Shown piece by piece: positions 6,746-15,442 of a DNA stretch of 32,983 bases; the stretch's first letter is position 1; the number at the start of each line of letters is the position of its first letter. Made by a program: the position numbers and the translations under genes. The stretch lies in assembly GCA_030688605.1 (NCBI GenBank), contig JAUYJB010000001.1:1-32983 (forward strand). The letters are read 5' to 3'. The notes beneath the pieces were generated by a model. The model made no database searches, had not been told where the DNA came from, and saw only the letters and a list, made by a program, of their open reading frames with translations. Source of the stretch: Hyphomicrobiales bacterium. GTDB lineage: Bacteria; Pseudomonadota; Alphaproteobacteria; Rhizobiales; NORP267.

Positions 6746-7333
6746 CTAGGTCGGCCGGCTCGGCTCGCGGCCCATTTCGCACTCTGAACGGTGCGTGCGC
6801 ATCCTGCCACTCAGTTCGCGCAGGGCTCCCTCGGAAAACCGCTTGCGGGCGATCGGCAGGATCACCGTGCTCTCCCAATGCAGGTGCCGGCGGTAACTCT
6901 CGAAGAAACCGCGCAGCATATAGCCGAGCGTATTCGGATTCCTGACGGGCGCGCCGCCGGCCATGGCGCCGAGCGCCTCGATGATCTCGCCGGCAAAGCT
7001 GAGGTCGATCGTTTTCTCCATGATCAAGCGCGGCAGCATGTCCTCGACGCGGTCCTCGGGCAGGCAGTGGGCCTGCAGGAGGGGAAACACTCCCTCGTTC
7101 ATGTCGCGCTGCAACAGCGGCAGGTCATTGCTTAGGCCAGCCACCGCCCTGGTCATCACTGCGGCGTCAATCTTACCCGGCAGGCTGTCGGCGATCTCCT
7201 CCAGCGCGTCGCACAGGGATACCTGGCCAGCATGCTGGAGCTCGATCAGATCAAGAGGGTTGGGTGTCGACACCGACTCTTCGTTCGTGCTCGGCTGCGA
7301 AACGCCAAGCCCGTGTAGACGCGGCTCGGACAT
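6746..7333 (-). CDS. hemerythrin-like domain protein, divergent from the cbb3 oxidase
   Basis: The protein of about 195 residues is predicted to be a helical bundle of the hemerythrin HHE type: LIELQHAGQVSLCDALEEIAD near the N-terminus, LPLLQRDMNEGVFPLLQAHC in the second helix region, RLIMEKTIDLSFAGEII in the third and YRRHLHWESTVILPIAR in the fourth. Bacterial hemerythrins bind a di-iron centre and sense or carry oxygen or nitric oxide. Here the first-helix His and the fourth-helix HxHxxE survive, but the expected His in the second and third helices appear replaced, so iron binding is doubtful. The chosen ATG at 7333 has GAGGA eight to nine bases upstream; an ATG at 7351 is less likely. It is divergent from ccoN across a FixK box, so it may be oxygen-controlled too. 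Confidence 0.72.
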   Translation of the reverse strand: MSEPRLHGLGVSQPSTNEESVSTPNPLDLIELQHAGQVSLCDALEEIADSLPGKIDAAVMTRAVAGLSNDLPLLQRDMNEGVFPLLQAHCLPEDRVEDMLPRLIMEKTIDLSFAGEIIEALGAMAGGAPVRNPNTLGYMLRGFFESYRRHLHWESTVILPIARKRFSEGALRELSGRMRTHRSECEMGREPSRPT

Positions 7334-7422
7334 TTGGCGGTTCCTCATCATTTGGATGCCCGTTTTTGGACCGTCTGGCGGGTCTTTTTTACTCCACCTA
7401 CTCTGTTCGGCTGCGAGCGGCT

Positions 7423-7436
7423 TTGATTTGTGTCAA
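7423..7436. promoter_or_regulatory. FixK/FNR box upstream of ccoN
   Basis: TTGAT-TTGT-GTCAA is a perfect match to the FixK/FNR consensus. It lies 122 bp before the ccoN start and about 90 bp before the start of the divergent hemerythrin-like gene. In alphaproteobacteria the ccoNOQP (fixNOQP) operon is classically activated by FixK or FnrL through such a site when oxygen is low. No strong -10 hexamer stands out at the expected distance in the ccoN direction. Confidence 0.85.
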
Positions 7437-7557
7437 TGCCTCCCACCACCGCAGGAGGGACGGTGCCCCAGATACGGCGCCCAGGTCACTCCGGGCCGCG
7501 GGCGCCGGACATGATGTCGCATAGGGACTGCTGGACGGCCGTGGCGGAGGATATGTA

Positions 7558-9159
7558 ATGGGGGCGATTGCGACGATCATCCTACTGGGCCTTGGCGGAC
7601 TGGGGGCGCTCGTCGTGGCGGTAAAGGCCGAAGACGGGCTGTTTGCCGCCCACGCATGGGTGGTGGTCCTGGCCTGCCTCGTCACCATCGCCATTCGCAT
7701 CAGGACGATGCCGAGCGGCGGCGGCAAGGTTGAAAAAAGCAAATATCTCGACAGTGTCGTGCGCGCCGGCACCATCGCCACACTGTTCTGGGGCATCGCC
7801 GGCTTTCTGGTCGGCCTCGTCATCGCCCTGCAGCTCGCCTATCCGGTGCTCAATCTCGACTTGCCCTGGACCACCTTCGGCAGGCTGAGGCCGCTGCACA
7901 CGTCCGCCGTCATCTTTGCCTTCGGCGGCAACGCGCTTTTGTGCACCAGCTTCTACGTCGTCCAGCGCACCACGGGCGCCAGGCTCGCCTTCGGCAATCT
8001 CGCCTGGGTCGTATTCTGGGGCTACCAGCTGTTCATCGTGCTGGCGGCGACCGGCTATCTCCTCGGCGTCACCCAGTCGAAGGAATATGCGGAGCCCGAA
8101 TGGTACGTCGATCTGTGGCTGACCCTCGTCTGGGTCGCCTATCTGGCGGTGTTCTTGGGGACCATCTACAAGCGCAAGGAGCCGCACATCTATGTGGCGA
8201 ACTGGTTTTATCTCTCCTTCATCGTCACCATCGCAATGCTGCACGTGGTCAATAATCTCGCCGTGCCGGTGTCGTTCCTCGGCACCAAGAGCTACGTGGT
8301 GTGGGCCGGCGTGCAGGATGCCCTCACCCAGTGGTGGTACGGGCACAACGCGGTCGGCTTCTTCCTCACCGCCGGCTTCCTCGGCATGATGTATTATTTC
8401 GTACCCAAACGGGCCGAGCGGCCGATCTATTCCTACCGTCTGTCAGTGGTGCACTTCTGGTCGCTGATCTTCCTCTATATCTGGGCCGGCCCCCACCATC
8501 TCCACTACACGGCACTGCCGGACTGGGCGCAGACGCTGGGCATGGTGTTTTCGGTGATGCTGTGGATGCCGAGTTGGGGCGGCATGATCAACGGGTTGAT
8601 GACGCTGTCCGGCGCCTGGGACAAGCTGCGGACCGATCCCGTCATCCGCATGATGGTCATCTCGGTCGCCTTCTACGGCATGTCGACCTTCGAGGGGCCG
8701 TTGATGTCGGTGAAGGCGGTCAACTCGCTCAGCCACTATACCGACTGGACGATCGGCCACGTGCATTCGGGCGCGCTCGGCTGGGTCGGGATGATCTCCT
8801 TCGGCTCCCTCTACTATCTGGTGCCGAAGCTGTGGAACCGGCCGGAGCTCTACTCTCTACGGCTCGTCAACTGGCACTTCTGGCTGGCGACGTTGGGCAT
8901 CGTCCTTTACGCCGCCGCGATGTGGGTTTCCGGCATCATGCAGGGTCTGATGTGGCGCGAATATGATTCTCTCGGCTTCCTCGTCTACTCCTTCGCGGAG
9001 AGCGTTCAGGCGATGCATCCCTTCTATCTGATCCGCGCCACCGGCGGAGGGCTGTTCCTCATCGGCGCGCTGGTCATGGTCTACAACATTTGGCGCACCA
9101 TTCTCGGCCACCAGCGCTCCGAGGCGCCGATGGGCGCGCCCGCCGCGTCGCGCGCTTAG
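7558..9159 (+). CDS. ccoN: cytochrome cbb3 oxidase subunit I (catalytic)
   Basis: This is the membrane subunit that reduces oxygen to water and pumps protons, holding haem b, haem b3 and CuB. The 533-residue protein has many hydrophobic helices. Ligand candidates are visible: His114 ([10 protein letters not shown]) and His403 (IGHVHSG) for haem, Tyr261 and His263 ([11 protein letters not shown]) plus the His-His pair 313-314 ([14 protein letters not shown]) at the binuclear centre, and His401 for haem b3. A ribosome binding site GGAGG stands seven bases before the ATG. ccoO starts 19 bp downstream. The operon order N-O-Q-P followed by G-H-I-S is the classical fix arrangement, and the FixK box upstream supports induction under oxygen limitation. 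Confidence 0.97.
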   Translation: MGAIATIILLGLGGLGALVVAVKAEDGLFAAHAWVVVLACLVTIAIRIRTMPSGGGKVEKSKYLDSVVRAGTIATLFWGIAGFLVGLVIALQLAYPVLNLDLPWTTFGRLRPLHTSAVIFAFGGNALLCTSFYVVQRTTGARLAFGNLAWVVFWGYQLFIVLAATGYLLGVTQSKEYAEPEWYVDLWLTLVWVAYLAVFLGTIYKRKEPHIYVANWFYLSFIVTIAMLHVVNNLAVPVSFLGTKSYVVWAGVQDALTQWWYGHNAVGFFLTAGFLGMMYYFVPKRAERPIYSYRLSVVHFWSLIFLYIWAGPHHLHYTALPDWAQTLGMVFSVMLWMPSWGGMINGLMTLSGAWDKLRTDPVIRMMVISVAFYGMSTFEGPLMSVKAVNSLSHYTDWTIGHVHSGALGWVGMISFGSLYYLVPKLWNRPELYSLRLVNWHFWLATLGIVLYAAAMWVSGIMQGLMWREYDSLGFLVYSFAESVQAMHPFYLIRATGGGLFLIGALVMVYNIWRTILGHQRSEAPMGAPAASRA

Positions 9160-9178
9160 ACGCGGAGGAGATCGGGCA

Positions 9179-9913
9179 ATGATCGATCACAAGAAAATCG
9201 AGACCAACGCGACGCTCCTCCTGGTGCTCAGCCTTCTCGTCGTCACCGTCGGCGGCATCGTCGAGATCGCGCCGCTGTTCTATCTGCAGAACACGGTGGA
9301 GAAGGTGGAGGGGATACGGCCCTATACGCCGCTGGAGCTGGCCGGGCGCAACATCTACGTCCGCGAGGGCTGCTATGTCTGCCACAGCCAGATGGTCCGC
9401 CCGTTCCGCGACGAGGTCGAGCGCTACGGCCCCTTCTCGTTGGCGGCCGAGAGCATGTACGACCACCCGTTCCAATGGGGCTCGAAGCGAACGGGGCCGG
9501 ATCTTGCCCGCGTTGGCGGCCGCTACTCGGACACATGGCACGTGGAGCATCTGACCGACCCGCGCGCACTGGTGCCCGAATCGGTGATGCCGTCTTATGG
9601 GTTCCTGGCCCGGACCGAACTTGAGGCGGACGATATCGCCGCGCACCTGCAAGCCAACCGCGCCGTCGGCGTGCCCTATACCGACGAGATGATCGAAAAT
9701 GCAGCCGTCGACCTCAAGGCACAAACCAACGAGGAGGACGACGGCGTCGACGCGCTCTGGGAGCGCTACGGTGGGCAGATCGCGGTGCGTGACTTCGACG
9801 GCGAGCCTGCGCGGATCACCGAGATGGACGCGATGGTCGCCTATCTGCAAATGCTCGGCACGCTGGTCGACTTCACCGTCTACAAGGCGGACGCGCCGGA
9901 AAATCTGAGGTAA
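9179..9913 (+). CDS. ccoO: cytochrome cbb3 oxidase subunit II, monohaem cytochrome c
   Basis: CcoO passes electrons from CcoP to the haem-copper centre of CcoN. The 244-residue protein starts with an uncleaved membrane anchor (residues 11-31, [21 protein letters not shown]) followed by a periplasmic domain with one haem c site, EGCYVCHSQ (Cys65, Cys68, His69). A likely sixth ligand Met lies in [12 protein letters not shown] around 137. The motif [13 protein letters not shown] is highly characteristic of CcoO. A GGAG ribosome binding site precedes the ATG. It sits between ccoN and ccoQ with spacings of 19 and 5 bp, so all are translated from one message. Confidence 0.97.
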   Translation: MIDHKKIETNATLLLVLSLLVVTVGGIVEIAPLFYLQNTVEKVEGIRPYTPLELAGRNIYVREGCYVCHSQMVRPFRDEVERYGPFSLAAESMYDHPFQWGSKRTGPDLARVGGRYSDTWHVEHLTDPRALVPESVMPSYGFLARTELEADDIAAHLQANRAVGVPYTDEMIENAAVDLKAQTNEEDDGVDALWERYGGQIAVRDFDGEPARITEMDAMVAYLQMLGTLVDFTVYKADAPENLR

Positions 9914-9918
9914 GGCCA

Positions 9919-10068
9919 ATGGAATATGAGACGCTACGTCATCTTGCCGACACCTGGGGGCTGGTGTTCCTGGTCGTCGTTTTCCTTGCCGTCATCATGT
10001 GGGTGATGCGGCCGGGCGCCGAGGAGATCTACGAGGATACCGCCCGCATCCCGCTCAAAGAGGACTAA
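9919..10068 (+). CDS. ccoQ: cytochrome cbb3 oxidase small subunit CcoQ
   Basis: This 49-residue protein has one membrane helix (about residues 14-30, GLVFLVVVFLAVIMWVM) followed by a short charged cytoplasmic tail (RPGAEEIYEDTARIPLKED). Size, topology and position between ccoO and ccoP identify it as CcoQ (FixQ), a non-catalytic subunit reported to stabilise the oxidase complex. An AAGG element just before the ATG is close but usable. It starts five bases after the ccoO stop, and ccoP begins three bases after its own stop. Confidence 0.93.
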   Translation: MEYETLRHLADTWGLVFLVVVFLAVIMWVMRPGAEEIYEDTARIPLKED

Positions 10069-10071
10069 TCC

Positions 10072-10941
10072 ATGGCGGAGCCCGAACGCGACCAAGTGAG
10101 CGGAACCGAAACCACGGGCCATGAGTGGGACGGCATCAAGGAGCTCAATACGCCGCTGCCGAGATGGTGGCTGTGGACCTTCTATGCGACCATCGTTTGG
10201 GCGCTGATCTACACCATTCTCTATCCGGCATGGCCGCTGGTAAGCTCCGCGACCAGCGGCGTTCTCGGCTATTCGAGCCGCGCTGAAGTGGCCGCGAACA
10301 TCGCCGCCGCCAAGGCGGCGCAAAGCCAGTATCTGGATCAGATCGCAGTCCTTCCCCTCGAAGACATCCGCGCCGACCAGTCGCTGTTCGAATTTGCGCT
10401 GGCCGGCGGCAGGTCGGCCTTCGCGGTCAACTGTTCGCCTTGCCACGGCTCCGGCGCGCAAGGGGGGCGGGGATTTCCCAATCTCAACGATGACGACTGG
10501 CTGTGGGGCGGCTCGCTCGATGGCATCGACATGAGCATCCGCCACGGCATCCGCTACGCCGCCGACGAGGATGCGCGGATTTCGGAGATGCCCGCCTTCG
10601 GCCGCGATGGGCTGCTGGAGCCGGCGCAGATCGCCGACGTGGTGCAATTCGTGCTGTCGCTTTCCGGCAAGGACCATGAGGCGGACTCCACGATCCGCGG
10701 GGTGCAGATCTTTACCGACAATTGCGCGGACTGCCATGGCGCCACCGGAGACGGCGACCGGAACCAGGGAGCACCGGCGCTAAACGATGCGATCTGGCTT
10801 TACGGTGACAGCGCCGAGGCAATTGCCGCACAAGTGACCAACCCGAACCACGGCGTCATGCCGGCCTGGGCCAGGCGGCTCGACGATACAGTCATCAAGC
10901 AGCTGGCGCTTTACGTGCATTCGTTGGGCGGCGGTGAATAG
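10072..10941 (+). CDS. ccoP: cytochrome cbb3 oxidase subunit III, dihaem cytochrome c
   Basis: CcoP takes electrons from soluble or membrane cytochrome c and feeds CcoO. The 289-residue protein has the N-terminal CcoP domain (HEWDGIKELNTPLPRWWLWTF at 17-37, split over a membrane helix up to about 52) and two periplasmic haem c domains with CSPCH (Cys121, Cys124, His125) and CADCH (Cys218, Cys221, His222). The methionines in SEMPAFG and VMPAWA are likely axial ligands. The length is usual for the family. It overlaps nothing and follows ccoQ by three bases; a 56-base gap leads to ccoG, with no terminator visible, so readthrough into the assembly genes is likely. Confidence 0.97.
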   Translation: MAEPERDQVSGTETTGHEWDGIKELNTPLPRWWLWTFYATIVWALIYTILYPAWPLVSSATSGVLGYSSRAEVAANIAAAKAAQSQYLDQIAVLPLEDIRADQSLFEFALAGGRSAFAVNCSPCHGSGAQGGRGFPNLNDDDWLWGGSLDGIDMSIRHGIRYAADEDARISEMPAFGRDGLLEPAQIADVVQFVLSLSGKDHEADSTIRGVQIFTDNCADCHGATGDGDRNQGAPALNDAIWLYGDSAEAIAAQVTNPNHGVMPAWARRLDDTVIKQLALYVHSLGGGE

Positions 10942-10997
10942 CTATTGTGGCCGGAACCTTGACGACAAAATAAGGTTTCAGCCGTTTGGACCTGTCG

Positions 10998-12476
10998 ATG
11001 AACACCGTCATGCGCGACGTTGACGCGGTCGACCGCGTCGATGTCGAACCCGTCAGCAAGGAAGCGACGCGCGAGCTCTACAAGGCGCGCGTGAAGATCT
11101 TCCCGATGCGCTCCTCGGGCACCTTCCGCGCCCTCAAATGGTGGGTGATGGCGGTGACGCTCGCCATCTACTATCTTACCCCCTGGATCCGCTGGGACCG
11201 CGGTCCCTTCGCGCCGGACCAGGCGGTGCTCGTCGACCTCGCCCACCGCCGATTCTATTTCTTCTTTGTCGAGATCTGGCCGCAGGAATTCTACTATGTC
11301 GCGGGCCTGCTGATCATGGCCGGCGTCGGCCTGTTCCTAGTCACCTCGGTGCTCGGCCGCGCCTGGTGCGGCTATACCTGCCCGCAGACCGTCTGGGTCG
11401 ACCTGTTCCTGGTGGTGGAGCGTTTCGTCGAGGGCGACCGCAATGCCCGCATCATGCTCGACCGGGCCCGGTGGACGCTGGAAAAGATCGCAAAGCGGGT
11501 TGTCAAACACGCGGCCTGGCTGGTCATCGCGGTCGCCACCGGGGGGGCCTGGATCTTCTATTTCGCCGACGCGCCGTGGCTGGCCCAGGCGCTCGTCACC
11601 GGCGAGGCCCCGTTCATCGCCTATTCCACCATAGCCGTCCTCACGGGCACCACCTACCTATTCGCCGGCTTCATGCGCGAGCAGGTGTGCATCTATATGT
11701 GCCCGTGGCCGCGCATCCAGTCGGCGATGTTCGACGAAAACACGCTGATCGTCACCTATAACGACTGGCGCGGCGAGCCGCGCGGATACCTGGCGAAGCA
11801 GCGCGACCCCTCGCTCGGCGACTGCGTCGCCTGCAACATGTGCGTTGCCGTGTGCCCGCAAGGCATCGACATCCGCGACGGCCAGCAGCTCGAATGCATC
11901 TCCTGTGCACTGTGCATCGACGCCTGCAACGGGGTGATGGACAGGATCGGCAAGCCGCGCGGGCTGATTTCCTACACCACGCTCACCGACTTCAAGGAGC
12001 GCGCGGCGGGCAAGGTGGCCAAGCTTTCCTGGCGCGAGGTGGTGCGCCTGCGCACCATCGTCTACGCCTCCGTATGGGCGCTTGCCGGCCTCGCCATGCT
12101 GGCTGTGCTGGCCGACCGCGACCGGCTCGAGGTCAATGTGCTGCACGACCGCAATCCTCTGTATGTGCGGCTGTCCGATGGCGGCGTGCGCAACGGCTAC
12201 ACCGTCAAGATTTTGAACATGGTGCCGCAGCCGCGCAGCTTCGAGCTGTCCCTGGAGGATCTCGAAGGGGCGACCTTCACAGTCGCCGGCAGCGACGCGC
12301 CGCCGGCGGAGAGCGTGCGCGTCGATGTCGGCGCCGACCGGGTGCGCTCGCTCAGGGTTTATGTCACCGTCGGGCCGGCTTATGTTAGAGCCGGCCGGAC
12401 AGAGTTCGAGTTCGAGGTCGAGGACGTCGCCGGCGAGGAAGACGCGGACTACCATGCGGCCTTCCACGCGCCATGA
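10998..12476 (+). CDS. ccoG: cytochrome c oxidase accessory protein, copper reductase CcoG
   Basis: CcoG (FixG) is a membrane iron-sulfur protein required for cbb3 assembly and is reported to reduce Cu(II) to Cu(I) for delivery to the oxidase. The product of 492 residues shows several membrane helices, the motif GRAWCGYTCPQTVW, a second CIYMCPWPRIQSAMFD, and a ferredoxin domain with two clusters of cysteines (276, 279, 282, 286 and 300, 303, 306, 310). The C-terminal 120 residues form the FixG immunoglobulin-like periplasmic domain (LEVNVLHDRNPLYVRLSDG). The ATG at 10998 is chosen; a TTG at 10986 in the same frame is possible, and neither has a strong ribosome binding site. Confidence 0.95.
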   Translation: MNTVMRDVDAVDRVDVEPVSKEATRELYKARVKIFPMRSSGTFRALKWWVMAVTLAIYYLTPWIRWDRGPFAPDQAVLVDLAHRRFYFFFVEIWPQEFYYVAGLLIMAGVGLFLVTSVLGRAWCGYTCPQTVWVDLFLVVERFVEGDRNARIMLDRARWTLEKIAKRVVKHAAWLVIAVATGGAWIFYFADAPWLAQALVTGEAPFIAYSTIAVLTGTTYLFAGFMREQVCIYMCPWPRIQSAMFDENTLIVTYNDWRGEPRGYLAKQRDPSLGDCVACNMCVAVCPQGIDIRDGQQLECISCALCIDACNGVMDRIGKPRGLISYTTLTDFKERAAGKVAKLSWREVVRLRTIVYASVWALAGLAMLAVLADRDRLEVNVLHDRNPLYVRLSDGGVRNGYTVKILNMVPQPRSFELSLEDLEGATFTVAGSDAPPAESVRVDVGADRVRSLRVYVTVGPAYVRAGRTEFEFEVEDVAGEEDADYHAAFHAP

Positions 12477-12494
12477 CGATAGGGCGAGCGGGCC

Positions 12495-12980
12495 ATGGCA
12501 AAGGGAAATCCACGCGAGTTTACCGGCCGGCACATGCTGGCGGCAATCATAGCCTTTTTCGCCGTCGTCATCGGCGCGAACGCGGTGCTGGCGGTGGTCG
12601 CGGCAGGCTCCTGGACCGGCCTCGTCGCGCGCAACGGCTATGTGGAGAGCCAGCATTATGGCGAGGTGCTCGCCGATGCGGCCAGGCAAGAGCTTCTCGG
12701 CTGGCGCAGCGATCTCGAGGCGGACGCCGACGGCGTTGTCTTCAAAATAACGGATGCGACCGGGCGGCCGCTACCGGGCCTCGCCGTCGCCGCCAGGCTC
12801 GGCCGGCCGACCAACGAGGCCGAGGACCGCGCCGTTGAGCTCGACGACCGGGGCGACGGGCTTTATGCCGCGGACGGCGGGCTTGCCGCGGGAGCCTGGA
12901 ACGTCGAGGTCACCGCGCGCGACGGCGCCGGCCGGCACTACCGCCGCATCTTCCGCCTGTGGGTCCGGGAAGACGGATAG
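12495..12980 (+). CDS. ccoH: cbb3 oxidase assembly protein FixH family
   Basis: The 161-residue protein has a short cytoplasmic start ending in FTGRHML, one membrane helix at about 13-37 (LAAIIAFFAVVIGANAVLAVV) and a periplasmic beta-rich domain (FKITDATGRPLPGLAVAARLGRP split across strands, ending YRRIFRLWVRE). These features, and its place between ccoG and ccoI, identify CcoH/FixH. CcoH is needed for stable assembly of the cbb3 complex and contacts CcoN during it. The ATG lies 18 bases after the ccoG stop with a GGGCGAGCGGG stretch upstream as ribosome binding site. ccoI starts three bases beyond its stop. Confidence 0.93.
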   Translation: MAKGNPREFTGRHMLAAIIAFFAVVIGANAVLAVVAAGSWTGLVARNGYVESQHYGEVLADAARQELLGWRSDLEADADGVVFKITDATGRPLPGLAVAARLGRPTNEAEDRAVELDDRGDGLYAADGGLAAGAWNVEVTARDGAGRHYRRIFRLWVREDG

Positions 12981-12983
12981 ACC

Positions 12984-15278
12984 ATGTCCTGCTGTTCGGT
13001 GATCGCCCCGCCGGAACCGGAGCCGAGCGACCTTCCCGACCCTTCCGCCTGGGTGCGCGACGCAGGCGCCGGAAAGCAGCATCTCGACCTGTTGGTGCCG
13101 GGCATCCATTGCGCCGCCTGCATCGCCCGCATCGAAAAGGCGCTGAATTCCACACCCGGCGTGACCCACGCGCGCGTCAACATGTCGACGCGCCGGGTCG
13201 GAGTCGATTGGCGCGCCGGAGAGGCGGACCCCGCCGCCCTCGTCAGGCGCGTCGCGGCGCTGGGCTACCGGGTTCAGCCGTTCGACGCGGCGGCTATCGC
13301 TGCGGGCGACGACGACGCGGCGGGAAGGGAACTGTTGCGGTCGCTGGCGGTCGCGGGCTTCGCCGCCGCCAATATCATGCTGCTTTCGGTCTCGGTGTGG
13401 TCGGGGGCGCAAGGTCCGACCCGCGACCTGTTCCACGCCATCTCGGCGCTGATCGCCATTCCGGCCATCGCCTATGCCGGGCGCCCCTTCTTCCGGTCCG
13501 CATTCGCCGCGCTGAAGGGCGGCGGACTCAACATGGACGTGCCGATCTCGCTCGCCGTGCTGCTGGCGGCGGGAACCAGCCTCTACGAGACCCTCAATCA
13601 CGGGGCGCACGTCTATTTCGACGCCGCGGTGACGCTTCTGTTCTTCCTGCTCATCGGCCGCTATCTCGACCACAGGCTGCGCGCGCGGGCCCGTTCCGCG
13701 GTCGCCGAACTGATGGCGCTCGGCGCCTCCGGCGCGACGCTGATCGAGCCGGGCGGCGGGCGCAGATACGTGCCCCTGTCGCGGGTCAGGCCCGGCATGA
13801 CGGTGGCGGTCGCCGCCGGCGAGCGGGCGCCGGTGGACGGGGTCGTGGTCAAGGGCAGGAGCGACCTCGACCGGTCGCTGGTCACCGGCGAGACGGTCCC
13901 CGAGCCGGCCGGTCCCGGCGCGGCGGTCTATGCCGGCAGCCTCAACCTCACCGGGCCGCTGGAGCTGAAGGTCCAGGCGGCCGGCGCCGATACGTTCCTC
14001 GCCGAGGCTATCCGGCTGATGGAGGAGGCCGAGCGCGGCAAGGCGCGCTACGTGGCGCTTGCCGACCGCTTCGCGCGCGTCTACGCGCCCGGCGTGCATC
14101 TCCTGGCGGCCGCGACCTTCATCGGCTGGATGTGGGCGACCGGCGGCGACGTTCACGCCTCGATCCTCGCCGCCACCGCGGTTCTCATCATCACCTGCCC
14201 CTGCGCCCTGGGGCTCGCCGTGCCAGTGGTCCAGGTGGTCGCCAGCGGCCTCCTGTTCCGCTCCGGAATCATGGTCAAGGATGGGGGAGCCATCGAGAAG
14301 CTCGCCGGCATCGACACGGTGGTGTTCGACAAGACCGGCACGCTGACCCGGGGGCGGCCGGCGCTCGTCGATGCTGAAAGCGCGGACGGCGAGGCGATGG
14401 CGCTTGCCGTGGGCCTCGCGCGGGAAAGCCGCCACCCCTTGTCGCGCGCGCTCGCGGATGCCGCCGCAAGGCGCGGTATCGAGGCGGCGGAGACAGGCCA
14501 AATCCGCGAGGTCCCCGGCGAGGGCCTTGAAGGGGTCCAAGCGGGCAAACGCGTCAGGCTCGGCCGCGCGGAATGGAGCGGCGCCGAAGCGACCGGCGAT
14601 GCGCGGGCCGAGGGGCTGATGGAGCTTTGGCTGCGTGCCGGCAACGGGCCGGCGATCCGATTCCGCTTCCGCGACGAAATACGCGCCGATGCCGCCGAAA
14701 CTATCGCCACGCTGCGGGCGGCGGGCCTTGAGGTCGAGCTTCTGTCGGGAGACACGGAGGCCGCCGTGCGCAAGGTCGCCGACAAGCTCGGGATTGAGCG
14801 GTTCACCGCCGCGGCGCGCCCCGCCGACAAGGTGGCGCGGCTCGAGGAACTGGGCGCCAATGGGCGCAAGGTGCTGATGGTCGGCGACGGCATCAACGAC
14901 GCGCCCGCGCTTGCCGCGGCCCACGTCTCCATGTCGCCGGGCACGGCGGCGGATGTGAGCCGCACCGCGGCAAGTTTCGTGTTTCTCAACGATCGTCTGG
15001 CGAGCGTTTGCGACTGTTTCGCCCTGGCGCGGCGGGCAAACCGCGTGGTCGGGCAGAATTTCGCGCTTGCCTTCGCCTATAACCTCTTCGCCGTGCCGCT
15101 GGCGGTCGCCGGCTTGGCCTCGCCGCTGATCGCGGCGCTCGCCATGTCGTCCTCCTCGCTCACCGTCACCTTGAACGCGCTCAGGCTCAGGATCGGCATG
15201 CTCGCGGCCCGCGACCAGGCAGCACCCGCGCCCGCCCCGGCGGGCGATGCGGCGGTGGCGCTGAGGCCCGCGGCATGA
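12984..15278 (+). CDS. ccoI: P1B-type copper-transporting ATPase for cbb3 assembly
   Basis: CcoI (FixI) exports copper across the inner membrane to supply the CuB site of CcoN. The 764-residue protein has a heavy-metal-associated domain with GIHCAACIARIE (Cys43, Cys46), the actuator loop VTGETVPE at 300-307, the transmembrane metal site CPC at 405-407, the phosphorylation motif DKTGT at 449-453, the His-Pro motif at 484-485 and GDGINDAP at 634-641. An extra Cys-Cys pair stands at positions 3-4, which could help bind copper. Its stop overlaps the ccoS start (ATGA), showing translational coupling. A minus-strand frame of 717 codons runs antisense to it but is a composition artefact. Confidence 0.96.
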   Translation: MSCCSVIAPPEPEPSDLPDPSAWVRDAGAGKQHLDLLVPGIHCAACIARIEKALNSTPGVTHARVNMSTRRVGVDWRAGEADPAALVRRVAALGYRVQPFDAAAIAAGDDDAAGRELLRSLAVAGFAAANIMLLSVSVWSGAQGPTRDLFHAISALIAIPAIAYAGRPFFRSAFAALKGGGLNMDVPISLAVLLAAGTSLYETLNHGAHVYFDAAVTLLFFLLIGRYLDHRLRARARSAVAELMALGASGATLIEPGGGRRYVPLSRVRPGMTVAVAAGERAPVDGVVVKGRSDLDRSLVTGETVPEPAGPGAAVYAGSLNLTGPLELKVQAAGADTFLAEAIRLMEEAERGKARYVALADRFARVYAPGVHLLAAATFIGWMWATGGDVHASILAATAVLIITCPCALGLAVPVVQVVASGLLFRSGIMVKDGGAIEKLAGIDTVVFDKTGTLTRGRPALVDAESADGEAMALAVGLARESRHPLSRALADAAARRGIEAAETGQIREVPGEGLEGVQAGKRVRLGRAEWSGAEATGDARAEGLMELWLRAGNGPAIRFRFRDEIRADAAETIATLRAAGLEVELLSGDTEAAVRKVADKLGIERFTAAARPADKVARLEELGANGRKVLMVGDGINDAPALAAAHVSMSPGTAADVSRTAASFVFLNDRLASVCDCFALARRANRVVGQNFALAFAYNLFAVPLAVAGLASPLIAALAMSSSSLTVTLNALRLRIGMLAARDQAAPAPAPAGDAAVALRPAA

Positions 15279-15442
15279 GCAACCTTCTGGTGCTGATCCC
15301 GGTGGCGCTCTTTCTCGGGGGGCTGGGGCTTGCAGCCTTCCTGTGGGCGCTGCGCTCCGGCCAGTTCGAGGATATGGAGGGTGCCGCCCACCGCATCCTC
15401 AACGAGGACGACGACGAGGCTGCCCGAGACGGCGAAATCTAG
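15275..15442 (+). CDS. ccoS: cbb3-type oxidase assembly protein CcoS
   Basis: The 55-residue protein begins MSNLLVLIPVALFLGGLGLA, a single membrane helix, followed by FLWALRSGQFEDMEG, the conserved CcoS signature, and an acidic tail (NEDDDEAARDGEI). CcoS is needed for maturation of the cbb3 oxidase, including its haem and copper cofactors. Start and ccoI stop share ATGA. Its stop codon lies in the palindrome CTAG (15439-15442), which on the other strand is also the stop of the metal ABC permease, so the two genes end back to back. This closes the ccoGHIS operon. Confidence 0.95.
   Translation: MSNLLVLIPVALFLGGLGLAAFLWALRSGQFEDMEGAAHRILNEDDDEAARDGEI

Noticed and set aside
12771-14924. Minus-strand open frame of 717 codons opposite ccoH and ccoI
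   Set aside because: CcoI is complete with all ATPase motifs. The antisense product is low-complexity and Arg/Gly-rich with no ribosome binding site.
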